The notes under the pieces: generated by a model
Told to the model about the DNA's origin: nothing
The model's input: the letters and a program-made list of their open reading frames with translations, nothing else
Database searches by the model: none
In this document: positions 1-5,581 of the stretch, one piece after another
Position numbering within the stretch: the first letter of the stretch is position 1
Layout: each line of letters begins with the position of its first letter
DNA from: Bacteroidales bacterium
Lineage (GTDB): Bacteria; Bacteroidota; Bacteroidia; Bacteroidales; ML635J-15
Direction: 5' to 3'
Assembly: GCA_028696755.1 (NCBI GenBank)
Contig: JAQVGK010000190.1
Span: 1 to 6,894, forward strand
Length of the DNA stretch: 6,894 nucleotides
Made by a program: the position numbers and the translations under genes

Positions 1-43
1 TTGTTTTTTTGTTTTGCATCATAAAAATAAGTGAAAAAACTTT

Positions 44-95
44 ACTTACCAAACCCTGTTTAAAATACTTATAAACAGTGGTTTGGTGAGTTTTT
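44..95 (+). terminator. Intrinsic-terminator-like hairpin with T-run, possibly bidirectional
   Basis: The left arm at 44-62 (ACTTACCAAACCCTGTTTA) pairs with the right arm at 72-91. There is one extra base in the right arm (T79) and one G-T wobble. The loop is about 9 nt (63-71), and a run of five T follows at 91-95. A run of six A at 34-39 lies on the left side, so the structure could also stop transcription arriving from the other direction. It would end a gene lying left of the window, which fits because 1-117 contains no reading frame. The fold was paired by eye and no energy was calculated. Confidence 0.6.
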
Positions 96-119
96 ATAAC
101 AATTAGTTTGCGGATTTAA

Positions 120-257
120 GGAAATAATAAATCCTTAGGTTTTATTGATTGGTTCATTTATAGCGACAATAGTATTGATGGACAAAGCAAGAAAAAAGCC
201 TACACTTTATTTGAAAGTAATTTAATCGACAAAATCGAAGTCGGCACAGCAAAAGGT
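120..257 (+). pseudogene. 5' part of the Fic reading frame, without a start codon
   Basis: This 46-codon stretch is open and in frame with the Fic gene that follows. It encodes residues expected at the N-terminus of NmFic-type proteins: a [16 protein letters not shown] helix region, then IEVGTAKG leading into [11 protein letters not shown]. The frame is closed on the left by TAA at 117-119. Between that stop and TTG 258 there is no ATG, GTG or TTG; the only near-start codons are ATT at 144, 156 and 174. An AAGGA sequence at 118-122 resembles a ribosome binding site but has no start codon at a normal distance. A TTG at 108 is in frame but is followed by the TAA after only two more codons. The segment is therefore either translated from a rare ATT codon or is the 5' end of a gene damaged by a point mutation or sequencing error. 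Confidence 0.6.
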
Positions 258-701
258 TTGCAGCAAATTCATGCTTATTTATTTGGTGGTTTGTACGATT
301 TTGCTGGACAAATAAGGCAAAAAAACATTTCGAAAGGTGGATTTCAGTTTGCGGTTTCACATTTTCTGGGTGAAACATTAAGACAAATTGAGAAAATGCC
401 CGAAGAAAATTTTGATCAAATTGTTGATAAATATGTCGAGATGAATATCGCACATCCATTTATGGAAGGCAACGGTCGCAGCACTCGTATATGGCTCGAT
501 TTAATTTTAAAAAAGCAAATAAAACACTGCGTCGATTGGAGTAAAATCGGAAAGAAGGAATACATGAGTGCAATGATTATAAGTTCGATTAACAGCTCTA
601 CACTTAAAAACCTGCTAAAAAATGCTTTAACCGACCAAATCAATAGCCGCGAAATGTTTATTAAGGGAATTGATTACTCATATTATTATGAGGAAGAGTA
701 G
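258..701 (+). CDS. Fic family protein (putative AMP-transferase, class III Fic), N-terminus in doubt
   Basis: Fic-domain enzymes transfer AMP from ATP to a hydroxyl side chain of a target protein. The catalytic motif [14 protein letters not shown] is complete at about residues 67-80 of this frame: the catalytic His, the acidic residue after the phosphate loop, and the Arg. The C-terminus carries SYYYEE, matching the inhibitory motif [S/T]xxxE[G/N] of class III Fic proteins such as Neisseria meningitidis NmFic. The glutamate is kept but the last position is Glu instead of Gly/Asn. The whole frame from 120 gives about 193 residues, close to NmFic; starting at TTG 258, the first canonical start, gives 147 residues and removes the first helix. 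No antitoxin or partner gene is adjacent: a terminator-like hairpin precedes it and a repeat-rich gap follows. The family call is very secure. Whether a working protein is made is uncertain. Confidence 0.85.
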   Translation: MQQIHAYLFGGLYDFAGQIRQKNISKGGFQFAVSHFLGETLRQIEKMPEENFDQIVDKYVEMNIAHPFMEGNGRSTRIWLDLILKKQIKHCVDWSKIGKKEYMSAMIISSINSSTLKNLLKNALTDQINSREMFIKGIDYSYYYEEE

Positions 702-756
702 ATTGGTATATTAACACCCGCCACCACCATTCAATGTCGTTTAGTTAAGCAATTCT

Positions 757-830
757 ACGTATATGTCCTCTGGACAAAAAGTGCCTTTTGATTAAGCTTT
801 TTACTGACGTTTATGTCCTCTGGACAAAAA
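757..830. repeat. Two 24-bp direct repeats, 50 bp apart, each containing a TGTCC-TCT-GGACA dyad
   Basis: Copies at 757-780 and 807-830 differ at one position (A or T at the fifth base). Each holds the dyad TGTCCTCTGGACA (764-776 and 814-826), two 5-bp arms around 3 bp, followed by a run of A. The exact 50-bp spacing is close to five helical turns. The dyads could be sites for a dimeric DNA-binding protein or short RNA hairpins. No reading frame lies here. Confidence 0.7.
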
Positions 831-903
831 CGAGTTTAAGTAAGATCATTTAATAAAAAACTAAAAGATTAACTAGCCCTTTAGGGCTTCAACGTCAGTA
901 AAA
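798..903. repeat. Inverted repeat of 13 bp flanking a GCCCTTTAGGGC palindrome
   Basis: TTTTACTGACGTT at 799-811 is exactly inverted at 891-903 (AACGTCAGTAAAA). Between the arms lie the second dyad copy (814-826) and a GCCCT-TT-AGGGC hairpin at 876-887. The arms sit inside the larger pair formed by the first dyad copy (757-780) and the inverted copy at 929-944, so the segment can fold as a nested cruciform or RNA hairpin. It could be a small non-autonomous mobile element or a structured RNA. There is no transposase nearby. Confidence 0.6.
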
Positions 904-928
904 CTAAATCAAAAACTTAATACCCTCC

Positions 929-944
929 TTTGTCCAGAGGACAT
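929..944. repeat. Inverted third copy of the dyad repeat
   Basis: TTTGTCCAGAGGACAT is the exact reverse complement of 16 bp of the two upstream copies, with its dyad at 931-943. Together with the copy at 757-780 it would form terminal inverted repeats of a roughly 190-bp element, which is the size and layout of a MITE. No convincing target-site duplication was seen beyond a TA near each end. Confidence 0.6.
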
Positions 945-1042
945 TAACATTTTCTTGATAAATTTTGTCAAAATAGTAATACCCTCTCTTGAAGCCTTAA
1001 CTTATCAAATCAACCCCTCCTTTCACAAAAACCACTTTTTTA

Positions 1043-1073
1043 TCTGTATTTATGTATTTAATTTTTAATTTTG
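1043..1073 (+). promoter_or_regulatory. Bacteroidota-type promoter for the TPR gene
   Basis: TAATTTTG at 1066-1073 is a perfect match to the -7 consensus TAnnTTTG. TCTG at 1043-1046 matches the -33 TTTG in three of four bases with a 19-bp spacer. Transcription would begin near 1080, leaving a leader of about 40 nt before the TTG at 1123. The surrounding DNA is very AT-rich, so chance matches are possible. Confidence 0.45.
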
Positions 1074-1122
1074 TTATCAAAATATCAACCTGATTGCGAA
1101 ATTTTAAACTAAAAAGTCCAAA

Positions 1123-1524
1123 TTGAACAAACTGATTACCATCATATCAATGATTCTACTTGCATGTTCTGGATTTTGTCAGACCGCAACAGATTATTAC
1201 AACAAGGGAAAAGATTTGGCTAATTTAGGAGAATATTCGCAAGCACTAAAGGAATTTGACAAAGCAATTGAGGCTGACGCAAATTATGCAAAAGCTTATA
1301 ATTATCGCGGAATAATGAAAGAAAATACTGGCGATTCGCGCGGAGCAACTGCCGATTTTGATAAGTGCATTGCATTAAGTCCAGATTTTGCTGCAGCTTA
1401 TTACAACCGGGGCATATCATATTTAAGACTTGGAAAATCTGACGAAGCCTGCGCCGACTTTAATAAAGCTCTAAGTATGGGTTACAAATTTGCAAATTCT
1501 GCTTTAAACGAAAACTGTAAGTAA
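1123..1524 (+). CDS. Small exported TPR-repeat protein
   Basis: The 133-residue product starts with a short basic N-terminus (MNK) and a hydrophobic run (LITIISMILLACSGFC) ending at CQ, a Bacteroidota-style signal peptide. LLAC could alternatively serve as a weak lipobox. Three TPR units follow at about residues 24-57, 58-91 and 92-126, with the usual A/G-Y-F-A positions in paired helices. TPRs are protein-binding scaffolds, so a periplasmic or envelope adaptor role is likely, but no catalytic domain shows a specific function. The start is TTG. The next in-frame candidate, ATG at 1150, would cut into the signal peptide and lose its basic residue, and a stop at 1105 closes the frame upstream. 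No Shine-Dalgarno is visible. The gene runs convergently into the lipid kinase gene with 2 bp between stop codons and no separate terminator. The TPR call is firm; the role is unknown. Confidence 0.88.
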   Translation: MNKLITIISMILLACSGFCQTATDYYNKGKDLANLGEYSQALKEFDKAIEADANYAKAYNYRGIMKENTGDSRGATADFDKCIALSPDFAAAYYNRGISYLRLGKSDEACADFNKALSMGYKFANSALNENCK

Positions 1525-1526
1525 CA

Positions 1527-2462
1527 CTAATCAACAAACACATTTACAGAATTTGGAACAATGCCAATTAAATAAGGTGTTGAACCAATAATCTCGCCAT
1601 CAGTTTCGGCAAAAATTGTTTCTTGCGATTCGATTTTAAATTCTTTTGTTTTAAAAGACCTCACTCCATTAACATTTAAGATTGTTCCCGAATAAAGCTT
1701 TTTGATGTTCGTCACAATCTTAAACTTTGGCATATTCTCGTATATTGTAACATGAAGCCATCCATCATCAATAACTGCGTCGGGAGTTTGCATCATTCCA
1801 CCACCCGAATATTTGCCGTTTCCAATACTAATCGAAAGGAATTTCCCCTCGAGTATTTCATCGTTTATTGTAATTTTTAAATGCCAAGGTTTATATTTTA
1901 TTAAGCTTCTTAAAAGACTAATAATATAAGCGGATTTCGTTCTTTTTCCTCTCTCCTTCATCCGATTTGTGGCTTTTACAACCACCGAATCGAAGCATAG
2001 TCCGGCGATATTAATAAAATATGCTTGCCTTATGTCTCCATTAGCAACATAGCTGATTTTCCCAACATCTTGGCGTTTAGTTTTTCCAGTCAGAAGTCGA
2101 TTTATCACCTTTTGATAATCCGTATCAAAGCCATAATATCTTGCCCAATCGTTTCCTGTTCCCATTTGCATTAAGCCCAGATTAATTTCTGTTGTGGGCA
2201 CAGAATTTTGCTTAAACACAGCGTTAATTGTCTCGTTTAGAGTTCCATCGCCACCAACAACCACAAAATTTCTCCAACCAGACGAAATCTTTTCAGAAAT
2301 TATTTCTTCGGCATGACCGATTCTCTCGGTAAATGCAAATTCAAACGTGATATTATTTTTATTAAGCAGCTCCGAAATACGAGGCCATTCCCTTTCACCA
2401 TCCTCGTTACCAGCATTCGGATTTATTAGGAAAAAGAATTTATTTTCTCCATTTTGATTCAA
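1527..2462 (-). CDS. Diacylglycerol kinase family lipid kinase (DagK/YegS/LCB5-like)
   Basis: This 311-residue protein has the DAGK catalytic-domain motifs in order: INPNAG (13-18), GGDGTLNE (70-77, nucleotide loop), GTGND (101-105), GLCFDSVVV (154-162), GNGKYSGGGM (214-223), PDAVIDDG (227-234) and ETDGE (286-290), the last carrying the acidic residues used in catalysis in this family. Members phosphorylate diacylglycerol, sphingoid bases or related lipids with ATP at the inner membrane face, often recycling lipid by-products. The exact substrate cannot be read from the motifs. The length is normal for bacterial single-domain members. The start is TTG at 2460-2462. It is needed because the NPNAG strand begins only 12 residues in, no ATG or GTG occurs before the in-frame stop at 2493-2495, and an AGGGA lies just upstream. 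It is transcribed divergently from the YD-repeat gene and convergently with the TPR gene. Confidence 0.95.
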   Translation of the reverse strand: MNQNGENKFFFLINPNAGNEDGEREWPRISELLNKNNITFEFAFTERIGHAEEIISEKISSGWRNFVVVGGDGTLNETINAVFKQNSVPTTEINLGLMQMGTGNDWARYYGFDTDYQKVINRLLTGKTKRQDVGKISYVANGDIRQAYFINIAGLCFDSVVVKATNRMKERGKRTKSAYIISLLRSLIKYKPWHLKITINDEILEGKFLSISIGNGKYSGGGMMQTPDAVIDDGWLHVTIYENMPKFKIVTNIKKLYSGTILNVNGVRSFKTKEFKIESQETIFAETDGEIIGSTPYLIGIVPNSVNVFVD

Positions 2463-2504
2463 AATCCCTGAATTTTTTACAATTTTACAACTTTAAACTG
2501 AAAT

Positions 2505-2528
2505 CAAAAATAAAAGACTGCAAAAATA
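2505..2528 (-). promoter_or_regulatory. Possible minus-strand promoter boxes for the lipid kinase gene
   Basis: CAAAAATA occurs twice, at 2505-2512 and 2521-2528. On the minus strand each reads TATTTTTG, a perfect TAnnTTTG -7 box, placed 42-66 bp before the kinase start. No TTTG at the usual -33 distance is visible for either, so the call rests on the -7 boxes alone. The 72-bp divergent gap must also hold the promoter of the rightward YD gene, for which no box was found. Confidence 0.3.
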
Positions 2529-2534
2529 CACATT

Positions 2535-3377
2535 ATGGGAAATAAAATCAGAATAATTAAAACTTTTGTTAGCGATGTTAACAATCCGCAATCGGAATTT
2601 CTTTCTTCGATAAGAGAATTTGATGCCAATGGAAGCGAAATTTTTCTAAAAGAATACGACGAAGAAAACAATGCAGTTTTCGAACATAAAATAGAATGTG
2701 ATTCCAATGGAAATCCTATCAGCGAGCAAACTATCAGTTATACCGATGACTATGGCGAAAAAAAGCATTACAAATGGGATGAAAAAGGCCGTTTGATTGA
2801 AGAAAAAATTGAGTACGATGGAGGCTGGTTCTCGATAAAAAAGTATGAACGAAATGCCGATCAAAAACTTTTAAAAGTAACTACTATTGATGAAGATGGT
2901 GAAGTTGAAGAATCGAACGAAACAATTTTTACCGACAAAGGAGATATTCTAAGCTATTGTGAATTCGATGAGGATGGCAAGCAAAAAAACAAAACAGTAA
3001 ATACCTATCGCGAAGATGGATTGCTAATAATGAAAGAAGAATTTACCGATTCGAAAAAGCCAGACAAAACACATCACTATTATTACAACGATGAAGGCAG
3101 GCTTACTGCAGTTCAAACTTTAAATTCATCTGGACGCAGCCTTGATTGGGCTAAAGTAAATTACGACAACAAAAACCGCCCAACAGAGCAGCTAACTATG
3201 TCGGGAGCAAAAATTTCGTTATCGTATGACGAAGAAACTGGCGAGGTAACCGAGACCCACTTTTCATCAAACGAGCAAGTTGTAAGCATGACAAAAACAT
3301 TGCGCGATGCCGATGGGAACATTGTTTCTGTTAAAGAAATTGAGAAAGTTACCCGGTATGTTTATGAGTATTTTTAG
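2535..3377 (+). CDS. YD/Rhs-like repeat protein, cytoplasmic, function unknown
   Basis: The 280-residue product is built almost wholly of 20-25-residue units with the pattern (F/Y)(D/N)-x-x-G-(R/N/K)-(L/I) followed by alternating polar/hydrophobic strands: FDANGSE, CDSNGNP, WDEKGRL, FDEDGKQ, YREDGLL, YNDEGRL, YDNKNRP, YDEETGE and DADGNI. This resembles the YD repeats of Rhs/WapA proteins and related beta-hairpin repeats. It has no signal peptide, membrane helix, Rhs core or toxin tip, and is rich in Asp/Glu, so it is not a normal secreted Rhs toxin. It starts at ATG 2535 without a clear Shine-Dalgarno and ends normally in YEYF. The next gene follows on the same strand, but the palindrome array lies between them, so joint transcription is uncertain. 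I do not recognise a specific family beyond the repeat type. Confidence 0.8.
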   Translation: MGNKIRIIKTFVSDVNNPQSEFLSSIREFDANGSEIFLKEYDEENNAVFEHKIECDSNGNPISEQTISYTDDYGEKKHYKWDEKGRLIEEKIEYDGGWFSIKKYERNADQKLLKVTTIDEDGEVEESNETIFTDKGDILSYCEFDEDGKQKNKTVNTYREDGLLIMKEEFTDSKKPDKTHHYYYNDEGRLTAVQTLNSSGRSLDWAKVNYDNKNRPTEQLTMSGAKISLSYDEETGEVTETHFSSNEQVVSMTKTLRDADGNIVSVKEIEKVTRYVYEYF

Positions 3378-3394
3378 GTTAGCAAATCTACGCT

Positions 3395-3526
3395 GCAACT
3401 GTCAGGTTCTGATGCTTCAGCTGCTTGCACAGCGACACTGTCAGGCAACACAGCGACACTGTCAGGTCCTACGGACACTGACAGGTCTGGACCTACGGAG
3501 GCTGACAGGTTTAACTGCTGCAGCAG
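3395..3526. repeat. GC-rich array of short palindromes (CTGWCAG and CCTACGG units)
   Basis: Five copies of [A/G]CTG[A/T]CAGG lie at 3398, 3437, 3458, 3477 and 3501. They fall into an 18-bp unit repeated exactly at 3428-3445 and 3449-3466 (period 21) and a 19-bp unit at 3468-3486 and 3492-3510 (period 24, two mismatches). CTGTCAG and CTGACAG are reverse complements, so units can pair with each other. A perfect 12-bp palindrome, CTGCTGCAGCAG, lies at 3515-3526. The array is clearly more GC-rich than the AT-rich genes on both sides. This looks like a REP/BIME-type intergenic repeat that has accumulated between the YD gene and the TPR-HTH gene. Because GC-rich DNA has few stops and the periods are multiples of three, it reads open in frame into the next gene. 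Confidence 0.7.
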
Positions 3527-5391
3527 AGACGACAGCTACTAATACTACCATATTTGCAGGCATAAAAATACTTTCAATTACATTTTTGTTTACGATAATC
3601 TTAAATTTTAATCTTTCAGGACAAGCAGACAGTCTAAAGTATTTACTCAACAAAACAAGCGGGAACAAAGACAAGGCAATTATTTACAATAAATTATCCG
3701 ACTTTTATCTTGATTTTAACGAAACTCAAAGCCGAGCATACGCAGATAGTGCAAGGATTATTGGCCTATCTATCTCAAATTATGAGATAATTTCTGATTC
3801 TTATGTTAACTATGCCAATTCTTATTTCTTTCGTGGCAACCTCGACTCGGCATATTTATATCTAGAATTATCATACTATTACATAAAAAAATCGGGCAAT
3901 AAAAACGAAATAGCAGCAGCTCTAAATCGTTTAGGTTTAATTTACGAATCAAAAAGCAAATTTGATATTGCTACAGAATACTACTACAAGGCTCTAAAAA
4001 TTTATGAAAGTACAAGTTATTTAAAGGGTCAAGCTGAAATATTAAATAATCTAGGGGCAATTTCGGAGGCCATAGGAAATACAGAGGTGGCACTTTCTCA
4101 GTATCAAAAATCACTAGAATTATTTGAAAGAAGCAAAGTAAAAGAAGCTCAGGCAAATGTTTATAATAATATTGCAAATTTGTATGCGGCTAAAAACATC
4201 AACGATTCAGCAATCTATTTTATTAATAAATCTATCGATATTCTTATAAAAAACAACCGACTTTTCGAAGCCGCCACTGCTTACTTTAACGCGAGTTATT
4301 TTTACGAAATCTCTCTAAATTCGATTCGATCGAAAGAATGTATGGACTCGGCATTACTTCTTTATCAACAAACCGACAATATACATGGTATTGCAAGTGT
4401 GTATGAAGAACAAGCAGAAAATTTATTTCACAATTATAAATACGAAGAAGCTATTAGATTATTTAACAAAAGTCTCGAATTACGAAAAAAAGTAGGGAAT
4501 TTACATGCTGAAGCTGAAACCCTCGAGAAACTTTCAAAGTTCTACGAAGAGATGGGAGATTATCAACACTCTCTTCAATATTACAGAGAACATATTATTT
4601 TACGAGATTCTATTTTCGATGGAAATACTCAAAAAACAATTTCGGAATTAAATGTAAAATATCAAACAGAAAAGAAGGATAAAGAAATATTGATCTTAAA
4701 AAAAGAAAATGAAATAAAAAGAAACTACTATAACTTTTTGATTCTTATAATAACTGCACTACTAGGAATAAGCATTCTTCTTTTTTACTTTTTTAGAACC
4801 AAAACAAAATTACTCAGAAGTCAAAAAAGCTATTATGAGCAACAAGAAAAATTATCTAAACTCGAAATTGAAAAGCAGGAAACAAACAGAATAATCCTTG
4901 AAAAGGAGGTTAAAGCACAGCAGCAAATCAACGAAATACAAAAAAGTAAGTTTGAAGCAGAACTCGACCACAGTAAACGCGAACTAATTACAACGACCAT
5001 GCAGGTCCTGAACAAAAACAAAACACTAACCGAAATACAAGATTATCTTGAGTCGTTAACTCCCAAAAGCATAGAGGAAAAAAAAGTATATCGCGAATTG
5101 TTAAAAATGGTAAAGGAAAATATCAATCTCGATACCGACTGGGAGCAATTAAAAATACATTTTGATAAAGTAAATACAGGATTCTTTGAAAAACTTCAAA
5201 ATGATTATCCCGAATTAAGCCAGGGAGATCTCAAAGTTTTAGCATACATTAAAATAAAACTCAGCTCGAAAGAGATTGCTCAAATGATGAACATATCACC
5301 AGCCGGAATAAATAAGCGTCTATATCGTATTCGTCGCAAAATGAATCTTCCAAGCCACGCTAATATTAGCGAATATCTCGACATAATATAA
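3412..5391 (+). CDS. Membrane TPR protein with C-terminal LuxR-type HTH (putative transcription regulator)
   Basis: From ATG 3412 the product is 659 residues. Residues 1-46 are translated palindrome-array sequence. A signal-peptide-like stretch (ILSITFLFTIILNFNLSGQ) ends at Gln 71. About seven TPR units cover the region up to about residue 400, followed by a charged helix, one membrane helix near 441-462, a long coiled coil, and an HTH from residue 602: LSQGDLKVLAYIKIKLSSKE, then IAQMMNISPAGINKRLYRIR. LSSKEIA..NIS and YRIRRKMNL mark the Bacteroidota LuxR-like HTH that commonly ends such membrane TPR proteins. The TPRs would face the periplasm and the HTH the cytoplasm, so it may pass an envelope signal to promoters. 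The start is doubtful. ATG 3307 is also in frame but overlaps the YD gene. No ATG, GTG or TTG lies between 3412 and TTG 3586, inside the signal peptide. The natural start was probably near 3550-3570. Confidence 0.85.
   Translation: MLQLLAQRHCQATQRHCQVLRTLTGLDLRRLTGLTAAAETTATNTTIFAGIKILSITFLFTIILNFNLSGQADSLKYLLNKTSGNKDKAIIYNKLSDFYLDFNETQSRAYADSARIIGLSISNYEIISDSYVNYANSYFFRGNLDSAYLYLELSYYYIKKSGNKNEIAAALNRLGLIYESKSKFDIATEYYYKALKIYESTSYLKGQAEILNNLGAISEAIGNTEVALSQYQKSLELFERSKVKEAQANVYNNIANLYAAKNINDSAIYFINKSIDILIKNNRLFEAATAYFNASYFYEISLNSIRSKECMDSALLLYQQTDNIHGIASVYEEQAENLFHNYKYEEAIRLFNKSLELRKKVGNLHAEAETLEKLSKFYEEMGDYQHSLQYYREHIILRDSIFDGNTQKTISELNVKYQTEKKDKEILILKKENEIKRNYYNFLILIITALLGISILLFYFFRTKTKLLRSQKSYYEQQEKLSKLEIEKQETNRIILEKEVKAQQQINEIQKSKFEAELDHSKRELITTTMQVLNKNKTLTEIQDYLESLTPKSIEEKKVYRELLKMVKENINLDTDWEQLKIHFDKVNTGFFEKLQNDYPELSQGDLKVLAYIKIKLSSKEIAQMMNISPAGINKRLYRIRRKMNLPSHANISEYLDII
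3459..3484. repeat. Strong hairpin inside the palindrome array
   Basis: CTGTCAG-GTCC (3459-3469), a TAC loop (3470-3472), and GGAC-A-CTGACAG (3473-3484) form an 11-bp stem with one bulged A. It joins the second 18-bp unit to the first 19-bp unit. In RNA it would sit just 5' of the TPR-HTH coding sequence and could stall polymerase or shape mRNA stability between the YD gene and the regulator gene. Confidence 0.6.
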
Positions 5392-5469
5392 AATGTCCGA
5401 CTAATTATTTCAATCATTTTATTAAACTAATAGTTTACATAAAACAATTTATTCCATTTATTTACAATC

Positions 5470-5500
5470 AGTTAGTTTTAACTTTAAAATTAGTTTTTTT
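5470..5500 (+). terminator. Possible AT-rich intrinsic terminator after the TPR-HTH gene
   Basis: TTTTAA (5476-5481) and TTAAAA (5484-5489) form the core of a stem that extends outward to 5470/5495 with three G-U pairs, and a run of seven T covers 5494-5500. The stem has almost no G-C pairs and the tight loop would open by a pair or two, so it is weak. It lies 80 bp after the stop codon, where a terminator would be expected. The rest of 5392-5500 holds only a 6-bp hairpin (TAAACT-AAT-AGTTTA, 5423-5437). Confidence 0.35.
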
Positions 5501-5532
5501 ATTGTTAATAAAAAATTAATGTCCTATATTTG
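5501..5532 (+). promoter_or_regulatory. Bacteroidota-type promoter, distal, for the secreted protein gene
   Basis: TATATTTG at 5525-5532 matches the TAnnTTTG -7 consensus perfectly. ATTG at 5501-5504 fits the -33 TTTG in three of four bases, with a 20-bp spacer. Transcription would start near 5539, about 43 nt before ATG 5582. Confidence 0.55.
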
Positions 5533-5569
5533 TCTATTGCACTAAATTAATTTGCGTACTAGTTTACCT

Positions 5570-5577
5570 TATATTTG
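5570..5577 (+). promoter_or_regulatory. Second TATATTTG -7 box, proximal
   Basis: A second perfect TATATTTG lies 45 bp after the first and only 4 bp before ATG 5582. The nearest TTTG (5551-5554) is 15 bp away, shorter than usual. If used, transcription would start at or just after ATG 5582, favouring translation from ATG 5606 or 5618. It may be an alternative promoter or a chance match in AT-rich DNA. Confidence 0.35.
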
Positions 5578-5581
5578 TAGT

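Noticed and set aside
82..110. Possible promoter for the Fic gene: TTTG (82-85), 17 bp, TTAGTTTG (103-110).
   Set aside because: The -7 box has one mismatch, the -33 part lies inside the right arm of the terminator hairpin, and the transcript would begin beside a reading frame with no start codon.
154..459. A 101-residue minus-strand frame opposite the Fic gene.
   Set aside because: The plus frame encodes an unmistakable Fic motif; the antisense peptide is Phe/Cys/Gln-rich with no recognisable features.
757..830. Two near-identical 24-bp repeats separated by 26 bp look like a minimal CRISPR unit.
   Set aside because: Only two direct copies, the third is inverted and out of phase, the second spacer is missing, and no cas gene is present.
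3307..3411. ATG 3307 as the start of the TPR-HTH gene.
   Set aside because: It overlaps the YD-repeat gene by 71 bp in another frame, and the extra residues are out-of-frame YD sequence and array sequence with no domain.
3462..3674. A 70-residue minus-strand frame across the palindrome array.
   Set aside because: It is a by-product of the stop-poor GC-rich repeat and the antisense of the signal peptide; no domain or ribosome-binding site.
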